Below are positions 49,542-60,699 of a stretch of DNA of 64,000 nt, piece after piece (the stretch's first letter is position 1; every line of letters starts with the position of its first letter). The position numbers were made by a program, and so were the translations under genes. The DNA is taken from assembly GCA_963277665.1 (NCBI GenBank), contig OY728130.1:429151101-429215100 (forward strand), read 5' to 3'. The notes beneath the pieces are model-generated. The model did not search any database, was not told the origin of the DNA, and was given only the letters and a program-made list of their open reading frames with translations. This DNA comes from Viscum album. Taxonomy: Eukaryota > Streptophyta > Magnoliopsida > Santalales > Viscaceae.

Positions 49542-52500
49542 TTCCCCAAGCTCACGCGGGTCAGGCCCGATGTGAGAAACAGGTGATAGTTTCCTCATCG
49601 TCCCTCCCAACATGGGAGTGGAAAACAAGATTCTGCCATCTGGGGTTTGCATAACCAGTTCGGATTTCCGGAAGGTGGGAGAGGCCTGGCCGGTGAAGGA
49701 GGTCCTTAGAATAGCCGAATTACCGTTTCTTTAGCGTGCTATTATGCACGAACGGTGCAATTCCCGGGGCGCTGAAATCGGTCCGAACAGATGGAAACGG
49801 AAAGTGTGGATCACGATACCCAAAATTCGGAACATAGCGGGGATGTCGTGATAATAAAGTACAATCGTTAACTGTGGCAGAGAAACAATATCCTTACTTC
49901 GTTAGTCTGAAATGGGGACAACAAATGAGGGTCGACCGTTGACCATGTTTGAAACATGAGACCAGGTCACAAATGTTGTCAGTCAATCCTTTGGGACATT
50001 GGCCCATGACAGTAGGAGGACCCTAGGTCGGGCATCCATACTGTTAGGGGGTCCTTCCAAACATGACCAGTCTTCTGGGACGTTGGACCATGACAGTAGG
50101 TGAGCCGATGTGGCATGAGACCAGGCCGTTAGGGGGTCCCTTCAGACATGAAAGGGGACGAGGGTCAGAAAAAAGGGTACGCAAAGCGTGGAATACGGGG
50201 TGATGTTTTGTCCAAACATAATCCAACACTTAGGTAGTCACACCACCGTGGTGGGAGTACACCAGATGGGTGCATTGGTTTGGTCATGGATCCTTCCTTC
50301 TTTGGGACAGGGCCTCTCTAGCGAGGGGTCCGACCAGGGGGCCGGAAAGGGGAAAGCGGGGATTAATGATTTCTGTGGGTTGGACCCTAGGTAAAATACC
50401 AGGGTGTCTCTATGTATCCCATGAGGATGGGAATCAAGCCATACGTAGTTCAAGAAGCGTAGTTTAACATCATGCAGGACGATGAGAAACCTAGCCGTGT
50501 TGGTACGCATCCTGCCAAAACTACTAAGCCCACGTGAGTCATGCTCGGTGTGGGAAACAAGTAGTGGTGGGACTTTCCCGACATAGAAAAGGGCAGGATA
50601 GGGTGGAGAGATGCTTAGTGAATACCAGCCCCCTGATAATAACACGCCCATGTGGCGCACTTAGATGCACGAAGAGATAGAGCCGAATATGTTGGAATTC
50701 CACTTGAACATGAGAAAGTGGAAATGTGTGAATTGTGTCGCTCGAGAATTGGATCATAATGACGGCGGTGTGACGATAGAGGATAACTGTTAACCGTGGT
50801 AGAAACGCAGAATCCATATCGCGTTAGCCTAGAATGGGGACAAACAAATGATGGTTGATTGTTGACCATGTTTGAAACACGGGACCATGTCGCAAATGTT
50901 GTCAAATATCCTTAGAGACATTGGCCCGAAACGATTAGAGGGCCCTTAGGTCCATCATCCATGGAGAGCCCTTAAGCCTAGTATCCATGTCGTCTAAGAG
51001 CCCTTTTGGATGTGGAAGAGGATGAGGATCCAAATAGTGAGCTCACAAAGCTTGGTCATGGGACGAGGGGAATGTCCCCATGAAAATTCTACACTTTGGG
51101 TTCTTTGTAAAAACACATCTGAATACGACAACGAGACATGTTAGATAGAGGGAGTATAGTCCTTTTAAATAGGAAGATATTAGTTTAGGGTCGTAGAATT
51201 CGGACCAAAGGGCGGGAGGAAACATAGGAGGCACACAGTGGGGTATCTCAGACACCTGACGTGAATGTGAACCAGTGGTTCCGACCACCATGTGCTTCTC
51301 GGACAATTTTAGGTCGAGGGACCATAAACGAGAGTTGATCTGGGCCCAAGGAAAAAATCAAAGGTGTTCCTATGTACCCCATGAGGATGGGGATCAAGCT
51401 GCACATAGTTCTTGAGGGAGTCTTAGTTTATGGTCTTAGAACTCAGACCATGAATGGGTAAGGGTAGCAGGAGACACATGGAAAGGAAGTTACAAAACCC
51501 GACATGAATGAGGACCTAAGCCCTACTTACCATGTGTTCTCTAGGGAAATGCTCAAGTCGAGGTACCAAACACGAAGGTTAGGCTGGGCCCGCCGGGAAG
51601 TGCCCGGGCGCTCCTATGTATCTCATGAGGATGAGAATCAAGCCATACATAGTTCTAAAAGGTGACATGGTAGGGTACCAGTCCAGGGGAAAAAGGGGAT
51701 TTCAGGCGTGGGCCTTTCACTAAATGAAGTAGAATTTGGTAAATCTTTTTTTCCTTTAAGGTGAGTGGTTTTTTTTGTGAAGCGATAGGCCTAGGGTAGC
51801 AGGACCTTGTGTCGCCACAAGAATCAAGCCATGATAGGTGTTGAAAAATGGCATGGCACGTGACCAATACTCAACGTTATGTCCTCTACAACGAGGTCAT
51901 CAAAATGCAGTGCTCCTTTTTGTCGTGAATCCAGGACGATAATGTCACAGTTTAGGGTCATGTGACAGGACCAAGCATGCATTTTAACGTCATGCAGCGC
52001 AGAAATAGCAGAGGCGATGCTAGGTGGGGAATGTGCACAGTGTCATGAAACAAAATTGATGGAGACATGATCCCACATCACACTGTACGCCACTCTGAGA
52101 GGGAGACCTCACGACGAGGGGCCTATATAGAGGTAAGAGGTGAAAAGAGGGGGAGAGAGACTAGCTCCCCAAATGGGCTGGACCAGAAGACAAGGCATCC
52201 GGGTGGTCCTATGTATCCCATAAGGATGGGAATCAAGCTGAACGTAGTTCTATATGGATTTTAGTTTATGGTCTTAGAGCTCGGACCATGAATGGTGAAA
52301 ACTTCCCGAGTAAGCGCAGATTTCAACCCGATCCCTAAGCCTAAGTGAGTTAAACTCGGTGTGGGAAACAAGGGGGGGAATCCTTATCGCAATACATGGG
52401 GCGTCCATCAAAGGGGAGTTGGCAGAGATCCCCAAAGGACACCTTTAACGCGGATTTTTCCCCGTAACGTGCAGATGCACATTGAGAAGTAGTACCAAGA

Positions 52501-53321
52501 GCTTCGAAACTCTACTTGGAAAAGATGAAGTGAAGAAGGATGTGAATCATCTACCCGACACTTTGGGCTTAATGGGGATTTGGTGTGGTGATGGAGATTA
52601 ACATTTGACCATGGCCGAAAATGGTATCTATATCGCGTTAGCATGAAGTGGGAACAAAAAACGAGCATCGACCACTGACTGTATTCGCAACGCGGGGTTT
52701 TATCGATTTGTTGTCCAAAAACCTCGAGGGCTCTGGTCCATAATGGTAGGAGAGCCCTTGGGCATAGTATCCAGGACGTTCTTGGGGGTCCCTCCAGGTG
52801 TGAAATATGACGGAAGCCCTGATTAAGTGATACGCAAAGCCTGGAAGATGGGTGCGGACGTGTCCAAGTAAACTCTGGCATTCCAGGTAATAAACCGGAG
52901 TACCCTTAGGCATATTGGTGAACCATCATAAAGGGTCGATGAAATAGCTCGAGAATAAGAGGCGCATAGCATGATTATTACAAGACCGACGTGAATGAGG
53001 TCATAATCTCGTACCACGCCATATAATCCCCTCGTGGAGGAAGGGTAAACCAAGGGCCAAGGTGGGATGAAAATTCCCGAGAGATGGGGCTGGACCCGAA
53101 GCCTAGACATTCGGGTGATCCTACGTATCCCATGAGGATGGTAATCAAGCCACAAGTAGTTCTCTAGATGTAGTATAACATCATGCGGGACGAGGAGGGG
53201 AGTAATATACCCCCAAACAGGGTAGGTGTACGGTACAATGAATAAACTGACGTGAATGAGGACATAATCCCACACCACACCATAGACTCCCATAAGAAAG
53301 GACCTGGGCCGGGGGCCCAAA
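49542..53321. repeat. Higher-order repeat block with five hairpin modules
   Basis: A compound unit of about 1 kb occurs in three diverged copies, starting near 49542, 50522 and 52336. Its parts in order: a CACGTGAGTCATG...GGTGTGGGAAACAAG module, a GCGTTAG...ATGGGGACAA...GTTGACCATG module (49897, 50820, 52635), a TTGG(C/A)CCATGA...GGAG segment, and a 43-nt hairpin module (50409, 51369, 51613, 52208, 53120) followed by a GTTTA(A/T) module. Hairpin inner stems are TCCCAT/ATGGGA, CCCCAT/ATGGGG and TCTCAT/ATGAGA with GAGG loops. No gene; short frames are repeat artefacts. Confidence 0.82.
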
Positions 53322-53595
53322 AAGGCCAAGGGGCCTGATGCTAATCCTCAGTCAAGAAGGCCTGACTCGCTTGCAGTTTAATGTCTTACAGTTAGGACGG
53401 GGCCAAGGGGCCTGAGAAGGCCAAGGGGCCTGAGGCTAAGCCTCGGTCAGGAAGGCCTGACTGGCTTGCAGTTTAACATCTTGCAGTAAGGACGGGGCCA
53501 GGGGGCCTGAGAAGGCCAAGGGGCCTGAGGCTAAGCCTCGGTCAGGAAGGCCTGACTAGCTTGCAGTTTAATGTCTTGCAGTAAGGATGGGAGGA
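53322..53595. repeat. 95-bp tandem repeat, about 2.9 copies
   Basis: Units start at 53322, 53417 and 53512, each AAGGCCAAGGGGCCTGAGGC, then AAGCCTCGGTCAGGAAGGCC, then a CAGTTTAA(C/T)(A/G)TCTTGCAG module. Copies two and three are nearly identical. The array lies 130 bp beyond the end of pol in the element's 3' region, where Tat/Ogre elements are known to carry tandem repeats that can give rise to satellites. Confidence 0.93.
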
Positions 53596-53721
53596 GGTCT
53601 TAGTTTAAGGTCATAGAGCTCGGACCATTTTGCAGTTTATCGTCTTACTGGATGAAGATGCAGTTTAAGGTCGTGCAAGACCCTACAGTTTAAAGTCATG
53701 TCGGACCAAAAAAAAGAATTA
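53596..53721. repeat. Cluster of GTTTAA/GTC...GAC modules after pol
   Basis: Four modules in a row: TAGTTTAAGGTCATAGAGCT (with CGGACC), CAGTTTATCGTCTTACTGGA, CAGTTTAAGGTCGTGCAAGA (with CC) and CAGTTTAAAGTCATGTCGGA (with CC). In each, GTC or GGTC can pair with a following GAC or GACC, so these are small potential hairpins. Confidence 0.75.
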
Positions 53722-55130
53722 TTAGGCAATGTACTGCTTGAAGAACTTGGCATTGGTGGGAGGAGTTACGTGCTCACCATCCGTGGTCACCAAGAAGTAT
53801 GCCCCGTTGGGGTAAACCTTATTGATGATATAAGGCCCTTCCAATTTGGGCTCTAGCTTGGGCGGTTTCCTACCGGGGATCATTGGCGCTCGAAGGGCCA
53901 ACACTAGGTCACCCTGTAGAAAAGAACGATGGTGAACCTTCTTGTTGAAGGCCCTTGCTATCTTATTCTGATGCCATTCCAGATTGTGCAGGGCACGAAG
54001 CCTGTTCTCGTCCAGTGTATCTAATTCAGCTAGATGGATTTTGGCCACCTCATCTGGCGCCTGGTTGTCATAGACTGCAGTGCGTAACGATGGCAGCTGG
54101 ATCTCAATGGGTAGGACGACCTCATCCCCATACACCAGGGAATATGGGGTAACCTGGGTAGAGTTGCGAGTCGTCGTCCGATAAGCACATAGGGCGTTGG
54201 GAAGCTTGTCCGGCCAACTTTTCTTGTTCTGAGCAACCATTTTCTACAGAATGTTAGAGAGGATTTTTTTAAACGAATAGATCTGCCCGTTCTCTTGTGC
54301 ATGATAGCGGGAGGTATGGTTCGAACAGATATTGTACTTGGCGTTCAATTTTTCAGCTCAGCCGCTCAGAAGTTGGTGTCATTATCGGTGAGGACAGCGT
54401 GAGGGACCCCAAACCGGTGAATGATATTAGAGCTCACAAAGTCGACGATGGAACGGGCCTTGACCTCTTTGAGTGGAACTGCCTCTGCCCACTTGGAGAA
54501 GAAATCTGTAGTAGTTAGGATGAACCTACACTAGAGAGCTGTCGCTGGTGGATATGGTCCCACTACATCAAGTCCCCACACCACAAACGGCCAAGAGTAC
54601 CTAGTGGAGTGGAGGGGTTCTGACAGCCAATGTCGGAAGTTGGCATGAACATGGAACACATGGCATATCTTGGAAAACACGATACAATCATGGATTATAG
54701 AGGGATAGAAGTACCCCAACCTCCGGATTTGATGGGACAGCTTTGGCCTAGCTTGATGGGCACTACAGGAACTGGCGTGGACCTCTTGCATAACCTGAGA
54801 AATATCGACTCCATGAATGCAACAGAGGAGAACGCCATAGAAGCTCTGCTTATAGAGGATCTTCTCAATACTGGGGCCACTCTGGAGGGTAAATTGCAGC
54901 GCGCGACATCGGATTCGCTCGCGCTCGGCCCTGTCGTCTGGGAGGCAACCATTTTGGAGATACTCGACAAAAGGTGCCATCCAGTCAGGAGTGGCTTCAA
55001 CCACTGTGACTGACGAACCCTGGACCCCTGACGTAGAGGGCCCGACAGTGAGATGAATTACCCGCATCCCATCATTTTCCTCTTGGGTGATAGGGGCAAT
55101 GACTCTCCGGTGTGACACATGTATGATCAA
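53722..55130 (-). pseudogene. Integrase of the giant element
   Basis: The zinc-binding part (about 54750-54870) has the two His but the second Cys pair is damaged (CHVFH). The core follows: WGLDVVGP (first Asp), FSKWAEAVP, IIHRFGVPHAVLTDND (second Asp, near 54385), then stops, a one-base shift in an A-run near 54352, and HAQENGQIYSFKK, where the expected catalytic Glu position reads Tyr. The C-terminal part (54240-53722) is open: LPNALCAYRTT, YGDEVVLP, GPYIINKV, ending FFKQYIA. No chromodomain is present, as expected for Tat. The reading direction is right to left. Confidence 0.88.
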
Positions 55131-55139
55131 ATCACCTTG

Positions 55140-55610
55140 CTTGGGTTCCGCGAGTGACGCAGCTAAGCCGACCAAAGCGTTAGCTCGACCGTTCTGTAAC
55201 CAAGGGACATGGGTGACCTCTGGCCGAGAGGAGAATTGTTCCATTAGGTGGATGGTGCAATCCAACAACGGCACAAGCTCTAGCTTCCTAACGACATAAT
55301 CGCCATTGAACTGCTTGATTACCAGCTCGGAATCTCCTTTCACATGTAGATGGGGCACGTCGATCTCAAGGGACAACTTGAGGCCAGTGATGAGAGCCTG
55401 GTACTCTGCCTCATTATTGGTACAACCTTCTGACAATAGGAACAAGTATGGAAGGATGTCTTGCGCCGGGGTAATGAAGATGATACCCAGGCCCACTCTG
55501 TAGTGCATAGGATTGTTGAGCTTCCTACCAGTGGGGCTCCGGGAGGCACCGTCGACATGCATTTTCCAACATGGGATGGCACGATCGACTGATAGGATCG
55601 TCTCATCAGG
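55140..55610 (-). pseudogene. Additional RNase H (aRNH)
   Basis: A second RNase H directly before integrase: WKMHVDGAS (first Asp), TNNEAEYQALI (Glu), VKGDSELVIKQFNGDY (Asp) and HVPWLQNGRANALVGLA, where the last acidic residue has become Asn. It is of the archaeal-like type that distinguishes Tat-lineage plant elements. It lies in one 400-residue open frame (55733-54531) with the start of integrase. It probably took over catalytic RNA removal in this lineage. Confidence 0.88.
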
Positions 55611-56030
55611 AAAATCAAGGTCCAGGGATTGATTTGTGGAGGTTGGATAGGCAGCTAAAAAGTCTTCCAACGTCTGTCCTTTAATGACCTTCTGAGTTAC
55701 AAACCTGATATCAAACTGCTGGAGAATCACCACCCATCGTGCTAGTCAGCCAGTCAAAATGGGGCGGTTTAGGATGTACTTATGTGGGTCTACCCGAGAG
55801 ACCAATTGCACCTCAGGGTGTTCTATGTAATGCCGCAACTTCTGTATGAAAAAAATGAGTGCAAGGCAGCCCTTTTCGATAGGGGAGTATCTGATATCCG
55901 TATCGAGAAGCATGCAGCTGAGATAGTAGAGACTGTTCTTCGTACCCTCGTTATTCTTCTGGGCGAGCAGTGCACTGAGGGATCATTCCAGGGTGGTCAT
56001 GTAAAGGATCAGTGGCTTTCCAGAGACGAG
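55611..56030 (-). pseudogene. First RNase H domain
   Basis: Recognisable as LILYMTTLE, LSALLAQKNNEGTKNSLYYL, RYSPIEKGCLALIFFIQKLRHYI and LARWVVILQQFDIRFV, in the order of the Ty3/gypsy RT-linked RNase H. Stops are present after MTTLE and before LARW. It shares the frame of the downstream additional RNase H. Confidence 0.85.
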
Positions 56031-57110
56031 TGGCATCAAAATCGGAGGTTGGAGCAGATACTGCATGATTTCCTCAAAGGCGGTCCGACACTCTTCATAC
56101 CATTCGTTGGCGGCACCCTTGTTCATGAGCCAGGAAAAGGGCTTACACTTGCCGGCCATATTCGTGATGAATTGGCGTATATAGGCTAAGTGGCCTTGGA
56201 GACCTCGAAGTTACTGAATATTGCTCAGGGGAGGCATTTGGCTAATGGCCTTGATCTTCTCTGGGTCGATCTCAATGCCTCGGTATCTAACAACAAATCC
56301 AAGAAACTTCCCAAAGGTGACCCCGAAGGCACACTTTAACAGGTTCATCTTCAGGTGGCAGGAACGGAGGATACCGAACAATTTTTCAAGGCCTTTGAGA
56401 TGGTCCTAGCGCTGGCGTGATTTGACCACTAGGTCATCCACTTAGCATTCCACCAGCGTCCCGAGAATTGGCCTGAATATGCGATGCATGACCCTCTAAT
56501 AAGTGGCACCTGCATTTTTCAGGCCGAAGGGCATAACCTGGTAACAAAAGGTACCTTGAGGGGGCCCTAAAGGCAGTTGACTCCTCGTCCTCGAGGGCCA
56601 TACGGATCTGGTTGTACCCAGAATAGCCATCCATGAAAGAGAGGGCTTCGAACCTGACCGTAGAATCAATTAATAACTCAGTCACCGGGACGGGAAAGTC
56701 ATCCTTTGGGCAGTGGCAATTGAGGTCACGGAAGTCGATGCAGACCCTGATCTGCCCATTCTTCTTCCTAATCAGCACAATGTTGGCTAGCCACCTGGCG
56801 TACTGGACTTCCTTGACGAAGTTGGCCTTTATGAGCTTATCAACTTCGGCCTCAATAATGGCACCATGAGAGGGGTGTATCTTTCTGGGGGGCTGCTTAA
56901 ACCCGCGATGGTTTGACGGGAGGCCCAGGCGGTGAACGACTACCTGGGGATATAGTCCTGGAATCTCGTTGTAACTCCAGCAAAACACATCACGGTGTTT
57001 CTTGAGAAAGTCTAAGTACCTCTACTGCTCCTTGGGGGACATGGCTGCACTGATCAATGTGGGTCTCGGATCTTCCTCGCTACCAAGGTTCACCTGTACC
57101 AGTTCATCAA
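56031..57110 (-). pseudogene. Reverse transcriptase of the giant element
   Basis: Starts in one frame with HRDVFCWSYNEIPG, IHPSHGAIIEAEVDKLIKA, IRKKNGQIRVCIDFRDLN and FMDGYSGYNQIRM. A one-base insertion near 56570 shifts it; the next frame continues QVMPFGLKNAGATY and the catalytic box, in which the Tyr codon is a stop directly before VDDLVVKS (VDD at 56433-56441). Then FGKFLGFVVRYRGIEIDPEKI. Both catalytic Asp are kept. The domain would copy the element RNA. Confidence 0.9.
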
Positions 57111-57647
57111 CCGTGGTAGAGATGCCTTCCTCAAAGGTGGGGGAGAATCCTCCAGATCTTCCTCTCCACCCGTGGAGGGGTTCCCCACAAAGGGAGCTAT
57201 TTCGGAGCTATCACACCCTGATGGGAAGCTGGTGCCGACTTGCGCAGTAGTAGTCATCGTATCAGGAGACCCACTCACCACTGAGACCATAGCAATGAAG
57301 GTAGTTGATCCTATCCCATCTGGCCTTCAGCCCAAGGGGCCATGTTTGATAACATCAAAGCAGTGGTGACGCGTCGTCCTGAGTCGGTTGATTCCAGCCC
57401 GGTGGAAGAGACATGTATGACGTATTGCTGTTATCATATGCTTGACATTCCGGTACCGCACATGGGTAGGAGGCTCTGGGATCACCTGATCCTGGTTGGT
57501 GTAGGAGTACGAGGTGATTTTCCGTCATCGCTTGAACACGGGAACACGTCTTCCTTGCGTACCCGAAACAACGAAACACTGCCCCATTTCCAGGGTCATG
57601 GCCTCCAATCGATGGATCAATAAAATGTTGGCATCATCCAAGCCTGC
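57111..57647 (-). other. Linker between protease and RT
   Basis: No conserved domain. Ogre elements are known to have an intron between the protease and RT parts, and a frame change is needed here too (protease and RT are in different frames). I could not identify splice sites with confidence. Confidence 0.45.
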
Positions 57648-58106
57648 CTAGGGATCACTTGTGACCGAGACGGGTTCATCCTCCCATACTAGAATTTGCT
57701 TATCCTTTCTCTTGTAATAGTCAGTGTCCAGATAACGGGCTTTACAAGAGGCGAAAGGAGATGCATCTCCTTGGAGTACACCTACTTGACCATTGAGGGA
57801 GTATTTGAGGCATTGGTGATACGATGAAGGGACCTCTGCGTGCAGATGGAGCCATGGCCTACCCATCAATGCGTTGTAGGCGGTGTCCTGAGAGATAACT
57901 ATGAACTCGGTACTGGAAATTAGGCCACCGAACTGGGTCTTTAGGCGAATCTTTCTGACTGGGGATTGCTCGGTCCTGTCGTACCCCTGGATTCTGAGGT
58001 CGGAGGGCGTCAAATCATCTTCAGACAGACCCAGCATTCGCAGTGTCCGAGTCAGGATTGGGTTAATCCCGGAACCCGTTTCAACGAGGCAGCGACGGAC
58101 TTCCAC
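57648..58106 (-). pseudogene. Aspartic protease of the giant element
   Basis: A 152-residue open frame with the family pattern LVETGSGINPI, LRIQGYDR, FIVISQDTAYNALMGRPWLH and HQCLKY. The active-site motif should begin Asp-Thr-Gly; here Glu replaces Asp at about 58080-58082 (ETGSG). Such a change would be expected to inactivate the enzyme. The frame is the same as gag upstream, so Gag and protease were one ORF. Confidence 0.85.
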
Positions 58107-59260
58107 TCCATTGAAGTGGCCCGTGATGTACAGTGGGCGAATATGCCCCTATATGGGAGGGTCCCCATATTCACCGGAGAACGAGATAACTGCCTGACAT
58201 TCGACGTTCTCAATTGTCTCAGCGTTGAAGGCTTCTACAGCCGCAACCTCAATCTCAAACTGAATGGGGCTCCTTAAGGCCTTGACAAGTGCTTCACGCA
58301 TTTCATATGATAGGCGAAGGGCCTCAAGGATAGAAAGCCTTTCTGGAATGTGGAATTGGTGCTTCAGGACATCATACTTTCATTTCAAGCACGAACCTCT
58401 GCTTACAAGAGGTCGTTCGGTAGTTGGAGTCATAGCGGGTCCTACCGGTTGAACCGGCAGTTGGCTAGTGCTGGGTACATCCTGCTGCCTAATAGTTGAA
58501 GCCTGGAGAGTAGTCACTGGACTAGGATCGGACAGCGGAGACTGGCCTCTAGCCAGGAAAGACTGACTGTGATACAGATGAGGTATCTCTTCCTGATGTA
58601 GTAGCACAAACGGTGGTGGAGGTATAGCTGAGGGAATTAGATGGGGTTGCGCGTGCTGAGCTATGCGCTGAGCCTGCTGTCTGGTCTCAGTAGCGTGAAC
58701 GGCCTGGCTGAAAGTTCCCACTAACATGCCTCGACGACTGGCATGGTTGTGGTTCCGCTGACATTGACATCGGCTGGGGACGTTGGGGAGGCTCGCCTGG
58801 CGTTCCCCTTCATCGGGGGTCATATAGGGCTTTACCAGCTCCACGGTGTTAACCAAAGCATACCCCAGACTGTCGCTCAACGAGTCATCCACTACAGGGT
58901 AGTTTCTAGGATGAATCCCCATTTTAGGGGGCAGAAAGTCACCAAGTGTGCGGGATGACGATGGCAGTGGTGAAGCGCGTTTCTTCTTCTTGCATCATCG
59001 CTGCTTTCCATTTTGGGAAGAGGTCGGCTATGAAGATGATGCAGAGGCACTAGATACTTCCCCCGAAGTCTCCTGCTGATTCAGGTGTGGTTGAATGATA
59101 CCATGGGCACGGGCGACGGTTCTTCGAGCTATCCAGTCGTCGTATTTATGGGACCCACGGCTGGGAACCTACTGCCACTCTCTTTCGCTGTCACTACCGA
59201 TCTCTAACCCTACAAAGATTCCCGCTACTTGTGTTGTTTCCGGGCCCAACCTGACTATGT
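58107..59260 (-). pseudogene. Gag-protease linker region
   Basis: In the same frame as gag and protease, with an open stretch of 180 residues (58922-58380) rich in Pro, Gln and Ser (PSAIPPPPF, QQAQRIAQHAQ). No domain recognised. It is typical of the long disordered linkers in Tat gag-pro ORFs. Confidence 0.6.
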
Positions 59261-60690
59261 TGTTGTCGACCTAGTCTTGAAGCCAGTCTTTAAACAAATA
59301 GCATTGCTTGAGGGTGTGCCCCAGAATCCGATGATAAGGACAGTAGTTGGGGTGATCGGTGAGATTCGCCTCTGCCGGCCTTCTGCACTCGAGTAGGAAC
59401 ACAATCCCTTGCACTAGAGCACTTCAGAAGTATCGAGGGACCTAATTTTTGTTGAACGAATAAATCTGGTGCCTTCTTTCTGGATAGGGGGCCCTGGGGG
59501 CCTGGCCCTTACGAGGGGCCAGAGGGGCCTGCCGAGGAGGCGGCGCCTGATTGTCTCGCCTAGGTGGTGGTGGCACATTGCGCTGGGGAACCTGTTGATT
59601 CTGAGGCGGTCGCTGGTGGGAAGGAGCCGGCTCTTGAGGTGGAGCACCTCTGTGGGGTTGTGGGGACGGTGCCGCCGGCAGTAATTCCAACTACATGGGG
59701 GATTCTATTTGAGCCACTGCGGTGGGTTCGGCTCTGGAAGCCCTCCTGGCCGGGACCACAGGGGGCATCAAACGTGCCTGACTAGCCTGTTGCAGAGCCT
59801 CCTCGAGGCGCTGAGCCTTATCTGAAAAATTCCAGAACCCTCCAGGGTAGTTATGGGTGATCAGGGAAGGAACCAGCTCTGTTTTAACGTTCCCTACACA
59901 CATCGTCCTTAATTTCTCTTGAGTCAGTGGCATGTCGAGGGAGTATGTAAGTCCCTTCCACCGGGCGATGAAGTCCACAAATCGCTCATCAGGCCTTTGT
60001 TTGCACTCGAAGAGGTCTGCAATGCTGGTCTTTCCCGTGCTGGAGCTGAATTGGTATAGGAACTGCCGGTGAAGATCCTCCAAACCGGTCACCGATCCGA
60101 TAGGGAGCTATCTGTACTAGATGAATGCGGGGCCCTCCAATGTTTGTACAAAACATTAGTGCATGGAGGATTCTTGCTGGGCCGGAGTCCCCAGTATGGG
60201 GCCACACCTGGAAGAAAAGTGTTCCAAGTGCTGTGGAGGGTCCCCTGTCCCGTTGAAGGGTGAGAAAGTAGGGTTCCCAAAACCCGGGGGTGCAGGCATA
60301 TCATCCACCCACGCGGGATATGGCTTTCCATCCGGTGGGACCGCCACCTGCCGTGTTTCCAACACTTCGAGGTGGGAGATGAGTGCCGCTATAAGATCAT
60401 CTGGGTGGGGGTCCCTGTCTTGACGGGGATCCCTAATCACAAGTGTGTTTCCAGGTTCTTCAACACAGTAGATGGCTTCGGAGGCTCGTGGAGCGACTGG
60501 CGGAACGACCTGTGGGGCGACTGGGGGAACCCGGACTGGATTCCTCAGATTGCCCCGTCGTTCAGGAGGGTTTGGCGAGACGTATCGCGCCCTCTTGCCA
60601 TAAGTTCCAGCTCCTGCCCTGTCCATGGAAGTAGCATGATCAGGGTTTCCTAGAGGTATATCACCGGGGGGAACTGTTCCTACCCCGGCT
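59261..60690 (-). pseudogene. Gag of the giant element
   Basis: N-terminal part (60626-60156) ends with a GNPTFSPFNGTGDPPQHLEHF segment, the usual start of the retrotransposon gag core; the core goes on at 60092 (LYQFSSST, DLFECKQRPDERFVDFIARW). Between them three stops at 60156-60108 break an otherwise continuous frame. A Pro/Gln-rich part (PPPPRRDNQAPPPRQ) follows, then a CX2HX4HX4C finger, CPYHRILGHTLKQC at 59301-59342, the variant typical of plant Tat/Athila elements. It would form the RNA-packaging particle. Confidence 0.85.
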
Positions 60691-60699
60691 TGGGATTAC

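Noticed and set aside
51655..53329. Complement ORFs of 140-170 residues in the repeat block
   Set aside because: They run through the hairpin and GTTTAA modules and differ between unit copies; no coding signature.
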